A stretch of DNA of 64,000 nt from JB111 sp052093225 (lineage in GTDB: Bacteria > Actinomycetota > Actinomycetes > Actinomycetales > Actinomycetaceae), in contig JBQDDG010000015.1 in NCBI GenBank assembly GCA_052093225.1, forward strand, positions 1-64,000. Reading direction: 5' to 3'. The notes beneath the pieces are model-generated. The model was given only the letters and a program-made list of their open reading frames with translations. It was not told the DNA's origin and did not search any database. The number at the start of each line of letters is the position of its first letter. Within the stretch, counting starts at the first letter, position 1. Positions 25,397 to 34,622 of the stretch are shown here, piece by piece. The position numbers and the translations under genes were made by a program.

Positions 25397-26802
25397 CCGC
25401 CCCGGCCGGCCCGACCGCCGTCGACCAGCACTACGACCTCGTCATCATCGGTACCGGCTCGGGCAACTCGATCCCCGGCCCCGAGCTCGAGGACCGCTCG
25501 ATCGCGATCGTCGAGGAGGGCCGGTTCGGCGGCACGTGCCTCAACGTCGGCTGCATCCCGACGAAGATGTACGTCTACGCCGCCGATGTCGCCCACGAGA
25601 CCGCGGCGTCCGGCCGGCTCGGGCTGGAGGCCCAGGTGACCTCCGTGGACTGGCCCGGCATCGTCGATCGGGTCTTCGACCGTCGGGTCGACCTCATCGC
25701 GGCGGGCGGCGAGGAGTACCGCCGCGGCCCGCGCACCCCGAACATCGACGTCTACGACCGGCACGCGGTCTTCGTCGGCGAGCGCACCCTGCGCACCGGT
25801 CAGGGCACGGAGCAGAAGGTCATCTCCGGCGACCAGGTCGTCATCGCCGCCGGCTCGCGCCCGTTCGTCCCGGAGGCGATCGAGGCCTCCGGCGTGCCCT
25901 ACCGGACCAACGAGGACGTCATGCGGCTGCCCGAGCTGCCGCGCTCCATGGTCATCCTCGGCGGCGGGTACATCGCCATGGAGTTCGCCCACGTCTTCGA
26001 GGCGCTCGGGACGAAGGTGACGATCGTGGCGCGCTCGCCGCTCCTGCGGCACCTCGACACCGAGCTGACCGACCGGTTCAACGAGCTCGCGAAGGCGCGC
26101 TTCGACGTGCGGTCCGGCCGTGCCGTCACCGGCGTCGACGAGTCCGGCGGCGAGGTGCACCTCCGCCTGGACGACGGCACGACGGCGTCCGGCGAGGTCC
26201 TCCTCGTGGCCACCGGACGCGTACCGAACGGCGACCGGCTCGACCTCGGGGCCGCCGGCGTCGCCATGACCTCGGACGGCCGGGTCGCGGTCGACGGGTA
26301 CGGCCGCTCGACGTCGGCGGAGGGGGTCTGGGCGCTCGGGGACGTCTCCTCGCCGTACATGCTCAAGCACGTCGCCAACGCCGAGATGCGGGCCGTGCGC
26401 CACAACCTCCTCCACCCCGGCGACCTGCGGGCGATGCCGCACGAGCACGTCCCAGCCGCCGTCTTCACCCACCCCCAGATCGCCACGGTCGGGCTCACCG
26501 AGGAGGAGGCGAGGGCGCAGGGCTACGACCTGGCGGTCAAGGTCCAGGACTACGGCGACGTCGCCTACGGCTGGGCGATGGAGGACACCACCGGGATCTG
26601 CAAGCTCGTTGCCGACCGGGCCACCGGCAGGCTGCTCGGTGCGCACTACATGGGGCCCCAGGCGTCCACGCTCGTCCAACAGATGATCACCGTCCTCGCC
26701 TTCGGTCTCGACGTGCGCGAGGTCGCGAGCAACCAGTACTGGATCCACCCGGCGCTGCCGGAGGTCACGGAGAACGCGTTGCTCGGTCTCGACCTGGACT
26801 GA
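25393..26802 (+). CDS. mtr: mycothione reductase
   Basis: NADPH-dependent flavoprotein disulfide reductase of 469 aa that regenerates mycothiol from mycothione. FAD site IIGTGSGNS, redox-active pair in GGTCLNVGCIPTKM, NAD(P) site ILGGGYIAMEFAHVFEALG and the C-terminal interface His-Glu in HPALPEVTENALLGL are all present. IGTGSGN rather than IGxGPxG, and a short first domain, distinguish Mtr from lipoamide and mercury reductases. The ATG at 25393 follows AAGGAGA and overlaps the methyltransferase stop. The gene marks the host as a mycothiol-making actinomycete. Its 3' end overlaps the convergent tetR by 38 bases. Confidence 0.93.
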   Translation: MTAPAGPTAVDQHYDLVIIGTGSGNSIPGPELEDRSIAIVEEGRFGGTCLNVGCIPTKMYVYAADVAHETAASGRLGLEAQVTSVDWPGIVDRVFDRRVDLIAAGGEEYRRGPRTPNIDVYDRHAVFVGERTLRTGQGTEQKVISGDQVVIAAGSRPFVPEAIEASGVPYRTNEDVMRLPELPRSMVILGGGYIAMEFAHVFEALGTKVTIVARSPLLRHLDTELTDRFNELAKARFDVRSGRAVTGVDESGGEVHLRLDDGTTASGEVLLVATGRVPNGDRLDLGAAGVAMTSDGRVAVDGYGRSTSAEGVWALGDVSSPYMLKHVANAEMRAVRHNLLHPGDLRAMPHEHVPAAVFTHPQIATVGLTEEEARAQGYDLAVKVQDYGDVAYGWAMEDTTGICKLVADRATGRLLGAHYMGPQASTLVQQMITVLAFGLDVREVASNQYWIHPALPEVTENALLGLDLD

Positions 26803-27415
26803 GCCCCCCGCGCCCGGCGAGGTCGAGGGGCGCGACGAGGCGGCGGGCGAGAGACGAACGGTCGGGTATCGGACTACCCGTGTAGGTGGCCAGGAACGCC
26901 TCGTGGAGCGCGGCGCCCGTGAGGAGACGCGCAACCGCGTCCGTGTCGACGTCGGGCAGTCGGCCGAGCCGTCTCTCCTCGTCGAGGTACCGGGCCACGG
27001 CGGCCGCGGGTGCGTCCGGGCCGGCGCCCCGGGCGCTCATCGCCTCCCGATGGGCACGCAGCAGCGCGGCACTGCTGAAGATGGATGCCGCGATCGGGAA
27101 GCCCTGCTCGTAGAACTCGAGCAGGTCGGCGACGAGGTGCTCGAGGTTGGCGACGACCGTCCCGGCACCGGCGCGCTCCACAGCGAGGTCGAGGCGGGGC
27201 GAGCGGTCGACCAGCACGCGCAGGAAGATGTCGCGCTTGTCGGGAAAGTGCTTGTAGAGCAGCGCCTCCGAGCACCCGGCCTCGCGCGCGATCTGCCGGG
27301 TGGTCGCGCGCACCAGACCGTCGCGGCGCATGATCGCCGCCGCCGCGTCGAGGATGCGTTCGCGCGCCGGCGGCACGGCGTCGCGTGCTCCGGGGGTTGA
27401 CGGGGGTGAGGGCAT
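26765..27415 (-). CDS. TetR-family regulator
   Basis: A 216-aa TetR regulator. The N-terminal helix-turn-helix reads TTRQIAREAGCSEALLYKHFPDK, followed by a helical ligand domain with a conserved-type FPIAASIFSSAALLRAHREA. It is divergent from the membrane protein/flavin-oxidoreductase pair across 55 bases that hold a strong dyad (27428-27455), so it most likely represses both directions. Its end overlaps mtr. The inducer is unknown. Confidence 0.88.
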   Translation of the reverse strand: MPSPPSTPGARDAVPPARERILDAAAAIMRRDGLVRATTRQIAREAGCSEALLYKHFPDKRDIFLRVLVDRSPRLDLAVERAGAGTVVANLEHLVADLLEFYEQGFPIAASIFSSAALLRAHREAMSARGAGPDAPAAAVARYLDEERRLGRLPDVDTDAVARLLTGAALHEAFLATYTGSPIPDRSSLARRLVAPLDLAGRGGLSPGRDRATRSP

Positions 27416-27427
27416 GACCCGATCCTA

Positions 27428-27455
27428 AGGGGTAAGTAAACGCTCACTCACCCTT
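27428..27455. promoter_or_regulatory. TetR-type operator palindrome
   Basis: An inverted repeat with 14-base arms centred between 27441 and 27442. The left arm AGGGGTAAGTAAAC and the reverse complement of the right arm, AAGGGTGAGTGAGC, agree at 10 of 14 positions. The core AGTAAACGCTCACT resembles many TetR sites of the AGTGAGCG type. It is the only notable element between the divergent tetR and the membrane protein gene. Confidence 0.6.
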
Positions 27456-27470
27456 GGATCCGGGAGCATC

Positions 27471-28055
27471 ATGCCCACGCTCGACATCAGGCGTCTCCTC
27501 CTCAGCTGGCCGGCCGTCGCTCTGGTCGTCCTCGTCGTCGAGCTCGGTGCCACCCTCGGGGCCGCCTCGGGAGAACCGTTCACCCCCGTCGACGGGTGGG
27601 GGCCGACCACACCGGTCGACGGCGCCACCTACGTGCTGGTGGTGCTCGGGTGCGCGGCCCTCGCGCTCCTCGGCCGGTTCCCGCTCGTCGGCGCGACGAT
27701 CGCGACCGGTTCCTACGTCCTCTTCGCGGTGCGCGATCACGAGCTGGGCATGTTTCTGTCGCCGATGGTGGCCGTCCTCGCCCTGTCCGCCGTACGAGGT
27801 CGGCGTCCGGCTGCGATCCTCTGCGCCCTCGTGAGCCTCGCGGCGGCGCTGGTCTGGGTGGGACGGCGTGCGGTCACCGTCGTCGACCCCGGGGCGGCGC
27901 TGCTCGGGTGGGTGGCGTTCGGCACCGTCCTCGCGGTGTTCTTCCTCGGACCGCTCCTGGTCGGTGAGGTCGTCCGCGCCCGGCGTGAGCTGCGCGCCCT
28001 GCGTGCGGCCGGGCCCGGGAACATCGGCGCGGGCCCGGTGTTGCACCGGGCGTGA
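27471..28055 (+). CDS. membrane protein, unknown function
   Basis: A 194-aa protein with about four or five hydrophobic segments (WPAVALVVLVVELGATLGAA, YVLVVLGCAALALLG, FPLVGATIATGSYVLFAV, and a last one before VVRARRELRALRA). This resembles the membrane sensor half found at the N-terminus of some actinobacterial histidine kinases, but no kinase domain follows. It starts at ATG 27471 just after the TetR dyad with GGGAG upstream, and its stop overlaps the oxidoreductase GTG. It is probably co-expressed with that enzyme under TetR control. Confidence 0.7.
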   Translation: MPTLDIRRLLLSWPAVALVVLVVELGATLGAASGEPFTPVDGWGPTTPVDGATYVLVVLGCAALALLGRFPLVGATIATGSYVLFAVRDHELGMFLSPMVAVLALSAVRGRRPAAILCALVSLAAALVWVGRRAVTVVDPGAALLGWVAFGTVLAVFFLGPLLVGEVVRARRELRALRAAGPGNIGAGPVLHRA

Positions 28056-29095
28056 AACGCATCGGGTTCCTCTCCTTCGGCCACTGGCAGCCCCTGCAGG
28101 GCAGCGCGGTCCGCACCGCCGCCGACGCCCACCTGCAGTCGATCGAGCTCGCCGAGGCGGCCGAGGAGGTCGGCATCGACGGCGCGTACTTCCGGGTCCA
28201 CCACTTCGCCCGGCAGCTCGCCTCCCCGTTCCCGCTGCTCGCGGCGGTCGCCGCCCGCACGAAGCGGATCGAGATGGGGACCGGCGTCGTCGACATGCGG
28301 TACGAGAACCCCCTGTACCTCGCCGAGGAGGCAGCGGCCACCGACCTCATCGCGCAGGGGCGCCTGCAGCTCGGCATCTCCCGCGGCTCCCCCGAGCCCG
28401 CCCTCGACGGCGCAGGCGCGTTCGGCTACCGCGCCCAGGAGGGCACGACTATGTCCGACGTCGCCCGGACCAAGACCGGCCTCGCGCTCGCGGCGATCAA
28501 GGGCGCCGGCGTGGTGATGTCCGACCCGCGGCAGAGCGGCGAGAGCGTGCCGCTCGCGATCGAGCCGCGCTCGGAGGGCCTGGAGCGGCGCATCTGGTGG
28601 GGCTCCGGGTCCCGCGACACGGCCCGCTGGACTGCCGAGCAGGGGCTCAACCTCATGTCCTCCACCCTGCTCATCGAGGACACCGGGGTGCCGTTCGACG
28701 AGCTCCAGGCCGAGCAGATCCAGGTCTTCTGCGACGCCTGGAAGGAGCAGGGCCACGGCTGGGAGCCGCGCATGTCCGTCACGCGCTCGGTCATCCCGGT
28801 CGTCTCGGACCTCGACCGCCGGTACTTCGGCGCGCGGGCGGAGGACAGCGAGGACCAGGTCGGCCTGCTCGAGGGCGTGCGCTCCCGGTTCGGGCGGACC
28901 TACGCGGGCGAGCCGGACGTCGTCGCGGCCGAGCTCGCCGCCGACGCCGCCGTCCAGGCCGCCGACACGCTCCTGGTCACCGTGCCCAACATGCTCGGGG
29001 TCGAGTACAACCAGGCGATCCTCGCGAACATCGCCGAGCACGTCGCTCCCGCGATCGGCTGGAAGCGCCCCGAGGACCGCGGCCCGCAGGACTGA
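28052..29095 (+). CDS. LLM-class flavin-dependent oxidoreductase
   Basis: A 347-aa luciferase-like monooxygenase fold enzyme that would use reduced FMN or F420. The N-terminal beta strand KRIGFLSFGHW, the EEVGIDGAYFRVHHF helix, TGVVDMRYENPLYLAEEAAA and GRLQLGISRGSPEPAL are typical. A TIM barrel with substrate-specific insertion follows. The GTG start overlaps the stop of the membrane protein gene (GTGA). The presence of a TetR operator upstream suggests induction by a small molecule that may be a substrate. The substrate cannot be inferred. Confidence 0.85.
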   Translation: MKRIGFLSFGHWQPLQGSAVRTAADAHLQSIELAEAAEEVGIDGAYFRVHHFARQLASPFPLLAAVAARTKRIEMGTGVVDMRYENPLYLAEEAAATDLIAQGRLQLGISRGSPEPALDGAGAFGYRAQEGTTMSDVARTKTGLALAAIKGAGVVMSDPRQSGESVPLAIEPRSEGLERRIWWGSGSRDTARWTAEQGLNLMSSTLLIEDTGVPFDELQAEQIQVFCDAWKEQGHGWEPRMSVTRSVIPVVSDLDRRYFGARAEDSEDQVGLLEGVRSRFGRTYAGEPDVVAAELAADAAVQAADTLLVTVPNMLGVEYNQAILANIAEHVAPAIGWKRPEDRGPQD

Positions 29096-29151
29096 GCGCG
29101 CGGACCGGGCGGCGTGGCCGGGCCACTGCCGTCATGTGAGAGCCTCGCCCC

Positions 29152-30348
29152 GTGGGACCGAGGCGCCGCGGGGGAGCCGGCGCAGGGACGCCGGGGACGG
29201 GTGCGTACCTCCTCGCCGTGTCGGCGATCCTGCTGCTCGCGCTCAGCCTGCGGATCCCCACCACCGCGCTCGGCCCCCTGCTCCCGACCATCGGTGCGGA
29301 CACCGGGCACGGCGAGACGTTCCTGTCGCTGCTGACCTCGGTCCCGCTCGCCCTCACGCTGGTGGTCGCACCGTTCGCCCCGCGTCTGGCCGCCCGGTTC
29401 GGCCTCGGCCGGGTCGTCGCGTGCGGCCTGGTCGGCGTCGTGCTCGGCACGCTCCTCCGCTCCGTCCCGGGTGACGCGGCGCTGCTGGGCGGCACCGCGG
29501 TCCTGGGCTGTGCGATCGCCGTCGGCACCGTGCTCGGGCCGGCTGCCATCGCGGCCGAGCACCCGCTCCGGCGCGGCGGCCTCACCGGCGTGTTCACGAT
29601 GGCCCTGAGCCTCGGCCCGGCGCTCGCGCTCGGAGCGACGGTGCCGATGATGCGCGCGACCGGCCTCGACTGGCGCGGCACCCTCGCGCTGTGGTCCCTG
29701 TGCGGCGTGCTCGCCCTCGCCGCCTGGGCCGCGCACACGAGGTCCGCGGCCGCGTCCTCCGGCACCGAGCGGGCCACGTCGCCCCGCGGCCCCGCGCCGG
29801 CGGTGCGCGACGGGCGGGTCTGGCTCCTCGCGATCTACCTCGGCCTCACGTCGCTCACCTTCTACACGACCTCCGCGTGGCTGCCCACGGTGTTCGCCCA
29901 CGGTGGCGTCGACGAGGGAGCCGCCGGGGGCTACGCGGCGCTGCTCAACGTCGTCGCCCTGCCCTTCTCCTTCCTCGCACCCGTGGCCGCCCGCCGCGGC
30001 CGGCCGGTCCTCCTCGCCACCCTCTCGCCGCTCGTCGCGGTGGGCGGGCTCGCGGTCCTGCTGCTCGGCGGGTCCGGCCCGCTGCCGGTCGCGCTGCTCA
30101 TGGGCGTCTCCCAGGGTCTCTGCCTCGGCGTCGCCTACGACCAGGTGATCCGCTACGCGCGCTCCGCCGAGCACGCCGCGTCGGTGTCGGCCGTGACGTC
30201 GACCGTCGGCATCGCCGTCGCCGCCGTCGGTCCCTTCGCGTTCGGGCTCGGCCTCGAGGTCTCGGGCTCCGCCACCGTGCCGACGGCGGCCCTCGCCGTC
30301 CTCGTCCTGCTCCAGGCCGCCGTCGGGACCCGGACCGGCCGCGCCTGA
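29152..30348 (+). CDS. MFS transporter, CynX/NimT family-like
   Basis: A 398-aa major facilitator with about 12 helices. The first loop PTTALGPLLPTIGADTG and the FAPRLAARFGLGRVVACG segment (motif A-like) fit the CynX/NimT/YeaN group, which contains cyanate and 2-nitroimidazole exporters. The start is GTG 29152. GAGCCT sits at -12 to -7, one base off the leaderless TANNNT pattern, and there is no SD. It is 56 bases after the flavin oxidoreductase, so it may belong to the same regulon. The substrate is unknown. Confidence 0.82.
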   Translation: MGPRRRGGAGAGTPGTGAYLLAVSAILLLALSLRIPTTALGPLLPTIGADTGHGETFLSLLTSVPLALTLVVAPFAPRLAARFGLGRVVACGLVGVVLGTLLRSVPGDAALLGGTAVLGCAIAVGTVLGPAAIAAEHPLRRGGLTGVFTMALSLGPALALGATVPMMRATGLDWRGTLALWSLCGVLALAAWAAHTRSAAASSGTERATSPRGPAPAVRDGRVWLLAIYLGLTSLTFYTTSAWLPTVFAHGGVDEGAAGGYAALLNVVALPFSFLAPVAARRGRPVLLATLSPLVAVGGLAVLLLGGSGPLPVALLMGVSQGLCLGVAYDQVIRYARSAEHAASVSAVTSTVGIAVAAVGPFAFGLGLEVSGSATVPTAALAVLVLLQAAVGTRTGRA

Positions 30349-30393
30349 CGCCGCGGGCCCCGCCTAACTCCGCCGGCTGCGCGCGCGCCGCCC

Positions 30394-31569
30394 TCAGGCC
30401 CGCTCGAGCAGGACCATCACCTCGTCGTGCGCGGTGTGCGGGAACATGTCGAACAGCCGCGCGGCGACGGGCCGCAGCGACGGCATCCGGTCCAGGTCCC
30501 GCGCGAGCGTCTCGGCCCGGCACGAGGAGTAGAGGACGTGGCCGACGCCGGAGGACTCCAGCCACCCGGCCAGCTCCTCGGACAGGCCGCGCCGCGGCGG
30601 GTTGACCACCACGAGATCGGGGACGCCCGCCCGCTCCGCGGCGAGCGCGTGCTCCGTGGCGTCGCCCGCGCGGAACGAGACCCGGCTCCCCAGTCCCGCC
30701 CGCGCGGCGGCGGCGCGTGCGCCGTCGATCGCGTCGGCGGAGGTCTCGATGCCGACCACACGCGGACCGGACGCGGCCGGCGCGACCCGGGAGGCGCCGT
30801 CGGCGGGCGGGACCCCCGCGACCGCGAGGGCGAACCCGCCCACGCCGCAGTACAGGTCCCACGCCGTGGCCGGCCCGATCTCGCCCGCCCACGCCGCGGC
30901 CTGGGCGTACATGGCGGTGGCGATCTCGGTGTTCGTCTGGAAGAAGGACCGCGGCGGCAGCTCGAGCCCGAGGGCACCGAGCCGCATCGGCAGTACCGAG
31001 CGCTCGGTGAGCACGATCTCGTCGGCGCCCTCCAGCAGCGCCACGTGGGTGGGCAGCAGGTTGACCGTCACCACGGCGAGGTGGGGCAGCGCCGCCTGCA
31101 GCGCCGGCACCGCGCGCCGCACGCGCCCCAGCTGGTCGCGCGAGCGCAGCACGAACCGGACCATGAGCTCGCCGTCGGGAGAGACGGTGACGAGGACGTG
31201 CTTGAGCTCGCCGCGGCGCCCCGGCACGTCGTACGGGACGAGGCCCGCCGAGGTGATCGCCTCGGCCAGGACCGGCAGCGCCTGCGTGATCGGCGACGGG
31301 TAGAGGTGGCAGCCGCGCAGGTCCACGCCCGCGCCCGCCGGGTCGAGGATCCCCAGCGTCGGCGCCGCCGTCGTGCCCGCGACCACCATCTTCGCCTTGT
31401 TGCGGAACCCCTCGTCCGCCGACGCCACCGGCGCCAGCCAGGCGTCGCCGGGGACGGAGCGGAGCAGCTCGCGCCGCGCCGCGTCCTTGCCGGCGAGCTG
31501 CTCCGCGTAGGGGGTCGCGAGGAACGTGCAGGACCGGCAGCGCCCGTCGTCGAAGTACTCGCACCTCAC
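30394..31569 (-). CDS. rlmC: 23S rRNA (uracil-C5)-methyltransferase, RlmC type
   Basis: TrmA/RumB-family SAM methyltransferase of 391 aa. The N-terminal Cys motif MRCEYFDDGRCRSCTF plus a later Cys in DLRGCHLYPSPI match the [4Fe-4S] ligands of RlmC, and no TRAM domain precedes them, again as in RlmC. SAM site DLYCGVGGFALAV, the catalytic Cys in LYSSCRAETLARDL and FFQTNTEIATAMY are present. It would methylate a uridine of 23S rRNA; U747 is the E. coli target and is assumed by homology. GTG 31569 is the start. It is divergent from topA. Confidence 0.88.
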   Translation of the reverse strand: MRCEYFDDGRCRSCTFLATPYAEQLAGKDAARRELLRSVPGDAWLAPVASADEGFRNKAKMVVAGTTAAPTLGILDPAGAGVDLRGCHLYPSPITQALPVLAEAITSAGLVPYDVPGRRGELKHVLVTVSPDGELMVRFVLRSRDQLGRVRRAVPALQAALPHLAVVTVNLLPTHVALLEGADEIVLTERSVLPMRLGALGLELPPRSFFQTNTEIATAMYAQAAAWAGEIGPATAWDLYCGVGGFALAVAGVPPADGASRVAPAASGPRVVGIETSADAIDGARAAAARAGLGSRVSFRAGDATEHALAAERAGVPDLVVVNPPRRGLSEELAGWLESSGVGHVLYSSCRAETLARDLDRMPSLRPVAARLFDMFPHTAHDEVMVLLERA

Positions 31570-31726
31570 GCCACGAACGGTAGCCCCGCAGCGGGCCGTG
31601 GGCGCGGTCGCCTACCATCCGTCGGACCGGCCCCGCCCGCAGCGATGCGCGGCGTCGCTGTTACCGTCGGCGGCAGACCCCCCGGTCGCCCGCCGTCACC
31701 CCTCGACCCAAAGGACCCTCCCGCGC

Positions 31727-34468
31727 ATGCCCCGCAAGCTCGTCATCGTCGAGTCGCCCGCCAAGGCCAGGACCATCGGCGGCTACCTGGGCCCCGACTT
31801 CGACGTCGAGGCGTCGATCGGGCACGTGCGCGACCTCCCGCAGCCCTCGGAGCTCCCGGCGGACATGAAGAAGGGGCCGTACGGCAAGTTCGCGGTCGAC
31901 GTCGACGGCGACTTCGACCCCTACTACGTCGTCGACGCCGACAAGAAGAAGAAGGTCACCGAGCTCCGGCGCAAGATGAAGGACGCCGACGAGCTCTACC
32001 TCGCCACTGATGAGGACCGCGAGGGCGAGGCCATCGCGTGGCACCTGCACGAGGTGCTCAACCCGAAGATCCCCGTCTACCGGATGGTCTTCCACGAGAT
32101 CACCAAGGACGCCATCGACCGGGCGCTCGCCAACCCGCGCGAGATCGACGCCCCGCTCGTCGACGCGCAGGAGACCCGCCGCATCCTCGACCGCCTCGTC
32201 GGCTACGAGGTCTCGCCGCTGCTGTGGCGCAAGGTGGGCTCCGGGCTGTCCGCGGGCCGCGTGCAGTCGGTCGCCACCCGGCTGGTCGTCGAGCGGGAGC
32301 GCGAGCGCATGGCGTTCCGCTCCGCCTCCTACTGGTCGGTCCAGGGCACCTACACGGCCGAGGGCGCCCCGGAGTCGTTCGACGCCAAGCTCCTCGAGCT
32401 CGACGGCGCCCGCGTGGCCACGGGCCGCGACTTCGGCGACGACGGCGCGCTGACCGAGCGGGCGCGCGACGTCGTCGTGCTCGACGAGACCTCCGCGACC
32501 ACCGTGGCGACCGCCCTGCGCACGGCGACCACCGCCGTCGAGGGCGTGGAGACCAAGCCCTACCGCCGCCGGCCGGCGGCCCCGTTCACCACCTCGACGC
32601 TCCAGCAGGAGGCCTCCCGCAAGCTCCGGCTCGCCTCGCGCGAGACGATGCGGGTGGCCCAGGGGCTCTACGAGAACGGGTTCATCACCTACATGCGGAC
32701 CGACTCGACGAACCTCTCCCAGGAGGCGATCGGGGCGGCGCGGCGCCGGGCGAGCGAGCTGTACGGCCCGGCGAGCATCCCGGACAAGCCGCGGTTCTAC
32801 GCGAGCCGGTCGAAGGGCGCGCAGGAGGCGCACGAGGCGATCCGCCCCGCCGGCGACCAGATGCGCACCCCGGACGAGGTCGCGAGCCAGCTCGACCCCT
32901 CGGCCCGCCGCCTCTACGAGCTCATCTGGAAGCGCACCGTCGCCTCGCAGATGATCGACGCGACCGGCTCGACCGCCACCCTGCGGATCGCCGCCGACCT
33001 CGCCGGCTCCGACGCCGAGGCCGAGCGCGCGCTGCTCACCGTCTCCGGCACCGTCATCACCGAGCGCGGGTTCCTCGCCGCCTACGAGGAGGGGCGCGAC
33101 GCCGAGCGCCACGGCGACTCCGACGGCGACACCCGCCTGCCCGACGTCTCCTCCGGCGACCTGCTCGACGTCGTCGGGTCCGAGGCCTCGGGTCACGAGA
33201 CCTCCCCGCCGCCGCGCTACACGGAGGCCTCGCTCGTCAAGGCGCTCGAGGAGCGGGGCATCGGCCGCCCGTCGACCTACGCCGCGACGATCGGCGTCAT
33301 CACCGACCGCGGCTACGTCACCCGCCGCGGCCAGGCGCTCGTCGCCAGCTGGCTCGCGTTCTCCGTGGTGCGCCTCCTCGAGGAGAACCTGCCCCGCCTC
33401 GTCGACTACGACTTCACCGCCGAGATGGAGGGCGACCTCGACAAGATCGCCTCCGGCGAGCTCGACCGCACCGACTGGCTCGCGGGCTTCTACCGCGGGC
33501 GCGAGGACAACCCGGGCCTGCGCGCGCTCGTCGAGGGGCTCGGCGACATCGACGCCCGCGCCGTCAACTCGATCGACATCGGCGAGGGCATCACCGTGCG
33601 GGTCGGCCGCTACGGCCCCTACGTCGAGGAGGCGCCGGCCGCCGACGCGACGCCCGGCGCTGACGGCGCCGCCCCCACCGGGCGCCGCGCGTCCATCCCC
33701 GACGACGTCGCCCCCGACGAGCTCACCGTCGCCAGGGCGAAGGAGCTGCTCGACGCCCAGGCCGACGACGGCCGCGAGCTCGGCGAGGACCCCGGCTCCG
33801 GGCACACGATCATCGCGAAGAACGGCCGCTTCGGCCCCTACGTCACCGAGGTGCTGCCCGAGCCCGAGCGCACCCCGTCCGGGCGGAAGAAGCCGGGCCA
33901 GCCCAAGCCGCGGACGGCGTCCCTGTTCAAGGACATGGACCTCGCCACGATCACCATCGACGACGCGCTCAAGCTGCTCTCGCTCCCGCGCGTGGTGGGC
34001 CAGGACCCCGCCAGCGGCGACGACATCACCGCGCAGAACGGGCGCTACGGGCCCTACCTCAAGAAGGGCACCGACTCGCGGTCGCTCGAGACCGAGGACC
34101 AGATCTTCGGCATCACGCTGGAGCAGGCGCTCGAGATCTATGCCCAGCCCAAGCGCCGCCGCGGGGCCACCGCCCGGCCGCCCCTCAAGGAGCTGGGTGT
34201 GGACCCGGTCTCCGAGAAGCCGGTCGTGGTCAAGGACGGGCGGTTCGGCCCCTATGTCACGGACGGCACGACCAACGCGACGCTGCGCAAGGACGACCCC
34301 ATCGAGACGCTGACGAACGAGCGGGCCTACGACCTGCTCGCCGAGAAGCGCGCCAAGGGGCCCGCCAAGAAGCCCGCGGCCAAGCGGTCGACGGCGAAGA
34401 AGCCCGCCGCCAGGAAGCCCGCCGCGAAGAAGACGACGGCGAAGCCCGCGGCGAAGAAGTCGAGCTGA
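31727..34468 (+). CDS. topA: DNA topoisomerase I
   Basis: Type IA topoisomerase of 913 aa that relaxes negative supercoils. The TOPRIM domain opens with KLVIVESPAKARTIGGYLG and has ATDEDREGEAIAWHL. The catalytic Tyr is about residue 322 in GFITYMRTDS. Instead of zinc fingers, the C-terminal third carries repeated FGPYV-type modules (for example KNGRFGPYVTEV and KDGRFGPYVTDG), the actinobacterial arrangement. It ends in a Lys/Ala/Pro tail (about the last 40 residues) that raises processivity in mycobacteria and streptomycetes. The ATG at 31727 follows AAAGGA. Confidence 0.97.
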   Translation: MPRKLVIVESPAKARTIGGYLGPDFDVEASIGHVRDLPQPSELPADMKKGPYGKFAVDVDGDFDPYYVVDADKKKKVTELRRKMKDADELYLATDEDREGEAIAWHLHEVLNPKIPVYRMVFHEITKDAIDRALANPREIDAPLVDAQETRRILDRLVGYEVSPLLWRKVGSGLSAGRVQSVATRLVVERERERMAFRSASYWSVQGTYTAEGAPESFDAKLLELDGARVATGRDFGDDGALTERARDVVVLDETSATTVATALRTATTAVEGVETKPYRRRPAAPFTTSTLQQEASRKLRLASRETMRVAQGLYENGFITYMRTDSTNLSQEAIGAARRRASELYGPASIPDKPRFYASRSKGAQEAHEAIRPAGDQMRTPDEVASQLDPSARRLYELIWKRTVASQMIDATGSTATLRIAADLAGSDAEAERALLTVSGTVITERGFLAAYEEGRDAERHGDSDGDTRLPDVSSGDLLDVVGSEASGHETSPPPRYTEASLVKALEERGIGRPSTYAATIGVITDRGYVTRRGQALVASWLAFSVVRLLEENLPRLVDYDFTAEMEGDLDKIASGELDRTDWLAGFYRGREDNPGLRALVEGLGDIDARAVNSIDIGEGITVRVGRYGPYVEEAPAADATPGADGAAPTGRRASIPDDVAPDELTVARAKELLDAQADDGRELGEDPGSGHTIIAKNGRFGPYVTEVLPEPERTPSGRKKPGQPKPRTASLFKDMDLATITIDDALKLLSLPRVVGQDPASGDDITAQNGRYGPYLKKGTDSRSLETEDQIFGITLEQALEIYAQPKRRRGATARPPLKELGVDPVSEKPVVVKDGRFGPYVTDGTTNATLRKDDPIETLTNERAYDLLAEKRAKGPAKKPAAKRSTAKKPAARKPAAKKTTAKPAAKKSS

Positions 34469-34610
34469 CCGGCGCGGGGGCGCGCCCGGCGGCTCGCCGC
34501 GTCCGCGCGGGGTCCGGAGTCCGGCGCGGCCGACGGTTCCGCGGTGGGTGCATCCGCGGCGGGCTGTCCACACCCGCGGCGCCCGGCGCTCCCGTGTCCG
34601 CCCGCGTCGT

Positions 34611-34616
34611 TACCCT
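34611..34616 (+). promoter_or_regulatory. -10 hexamer TACCCT, probable leaderless promoter of tmk
   Basis: TACCCT lies at -12 to -7 from GTG 34623. The bases between are CTGGCC-like with no Shine-Dalgarno, consistent with initiation at the first base of the start codon. Confidence 0.55.
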
Positions 34617-34622
34617 GGCCCG

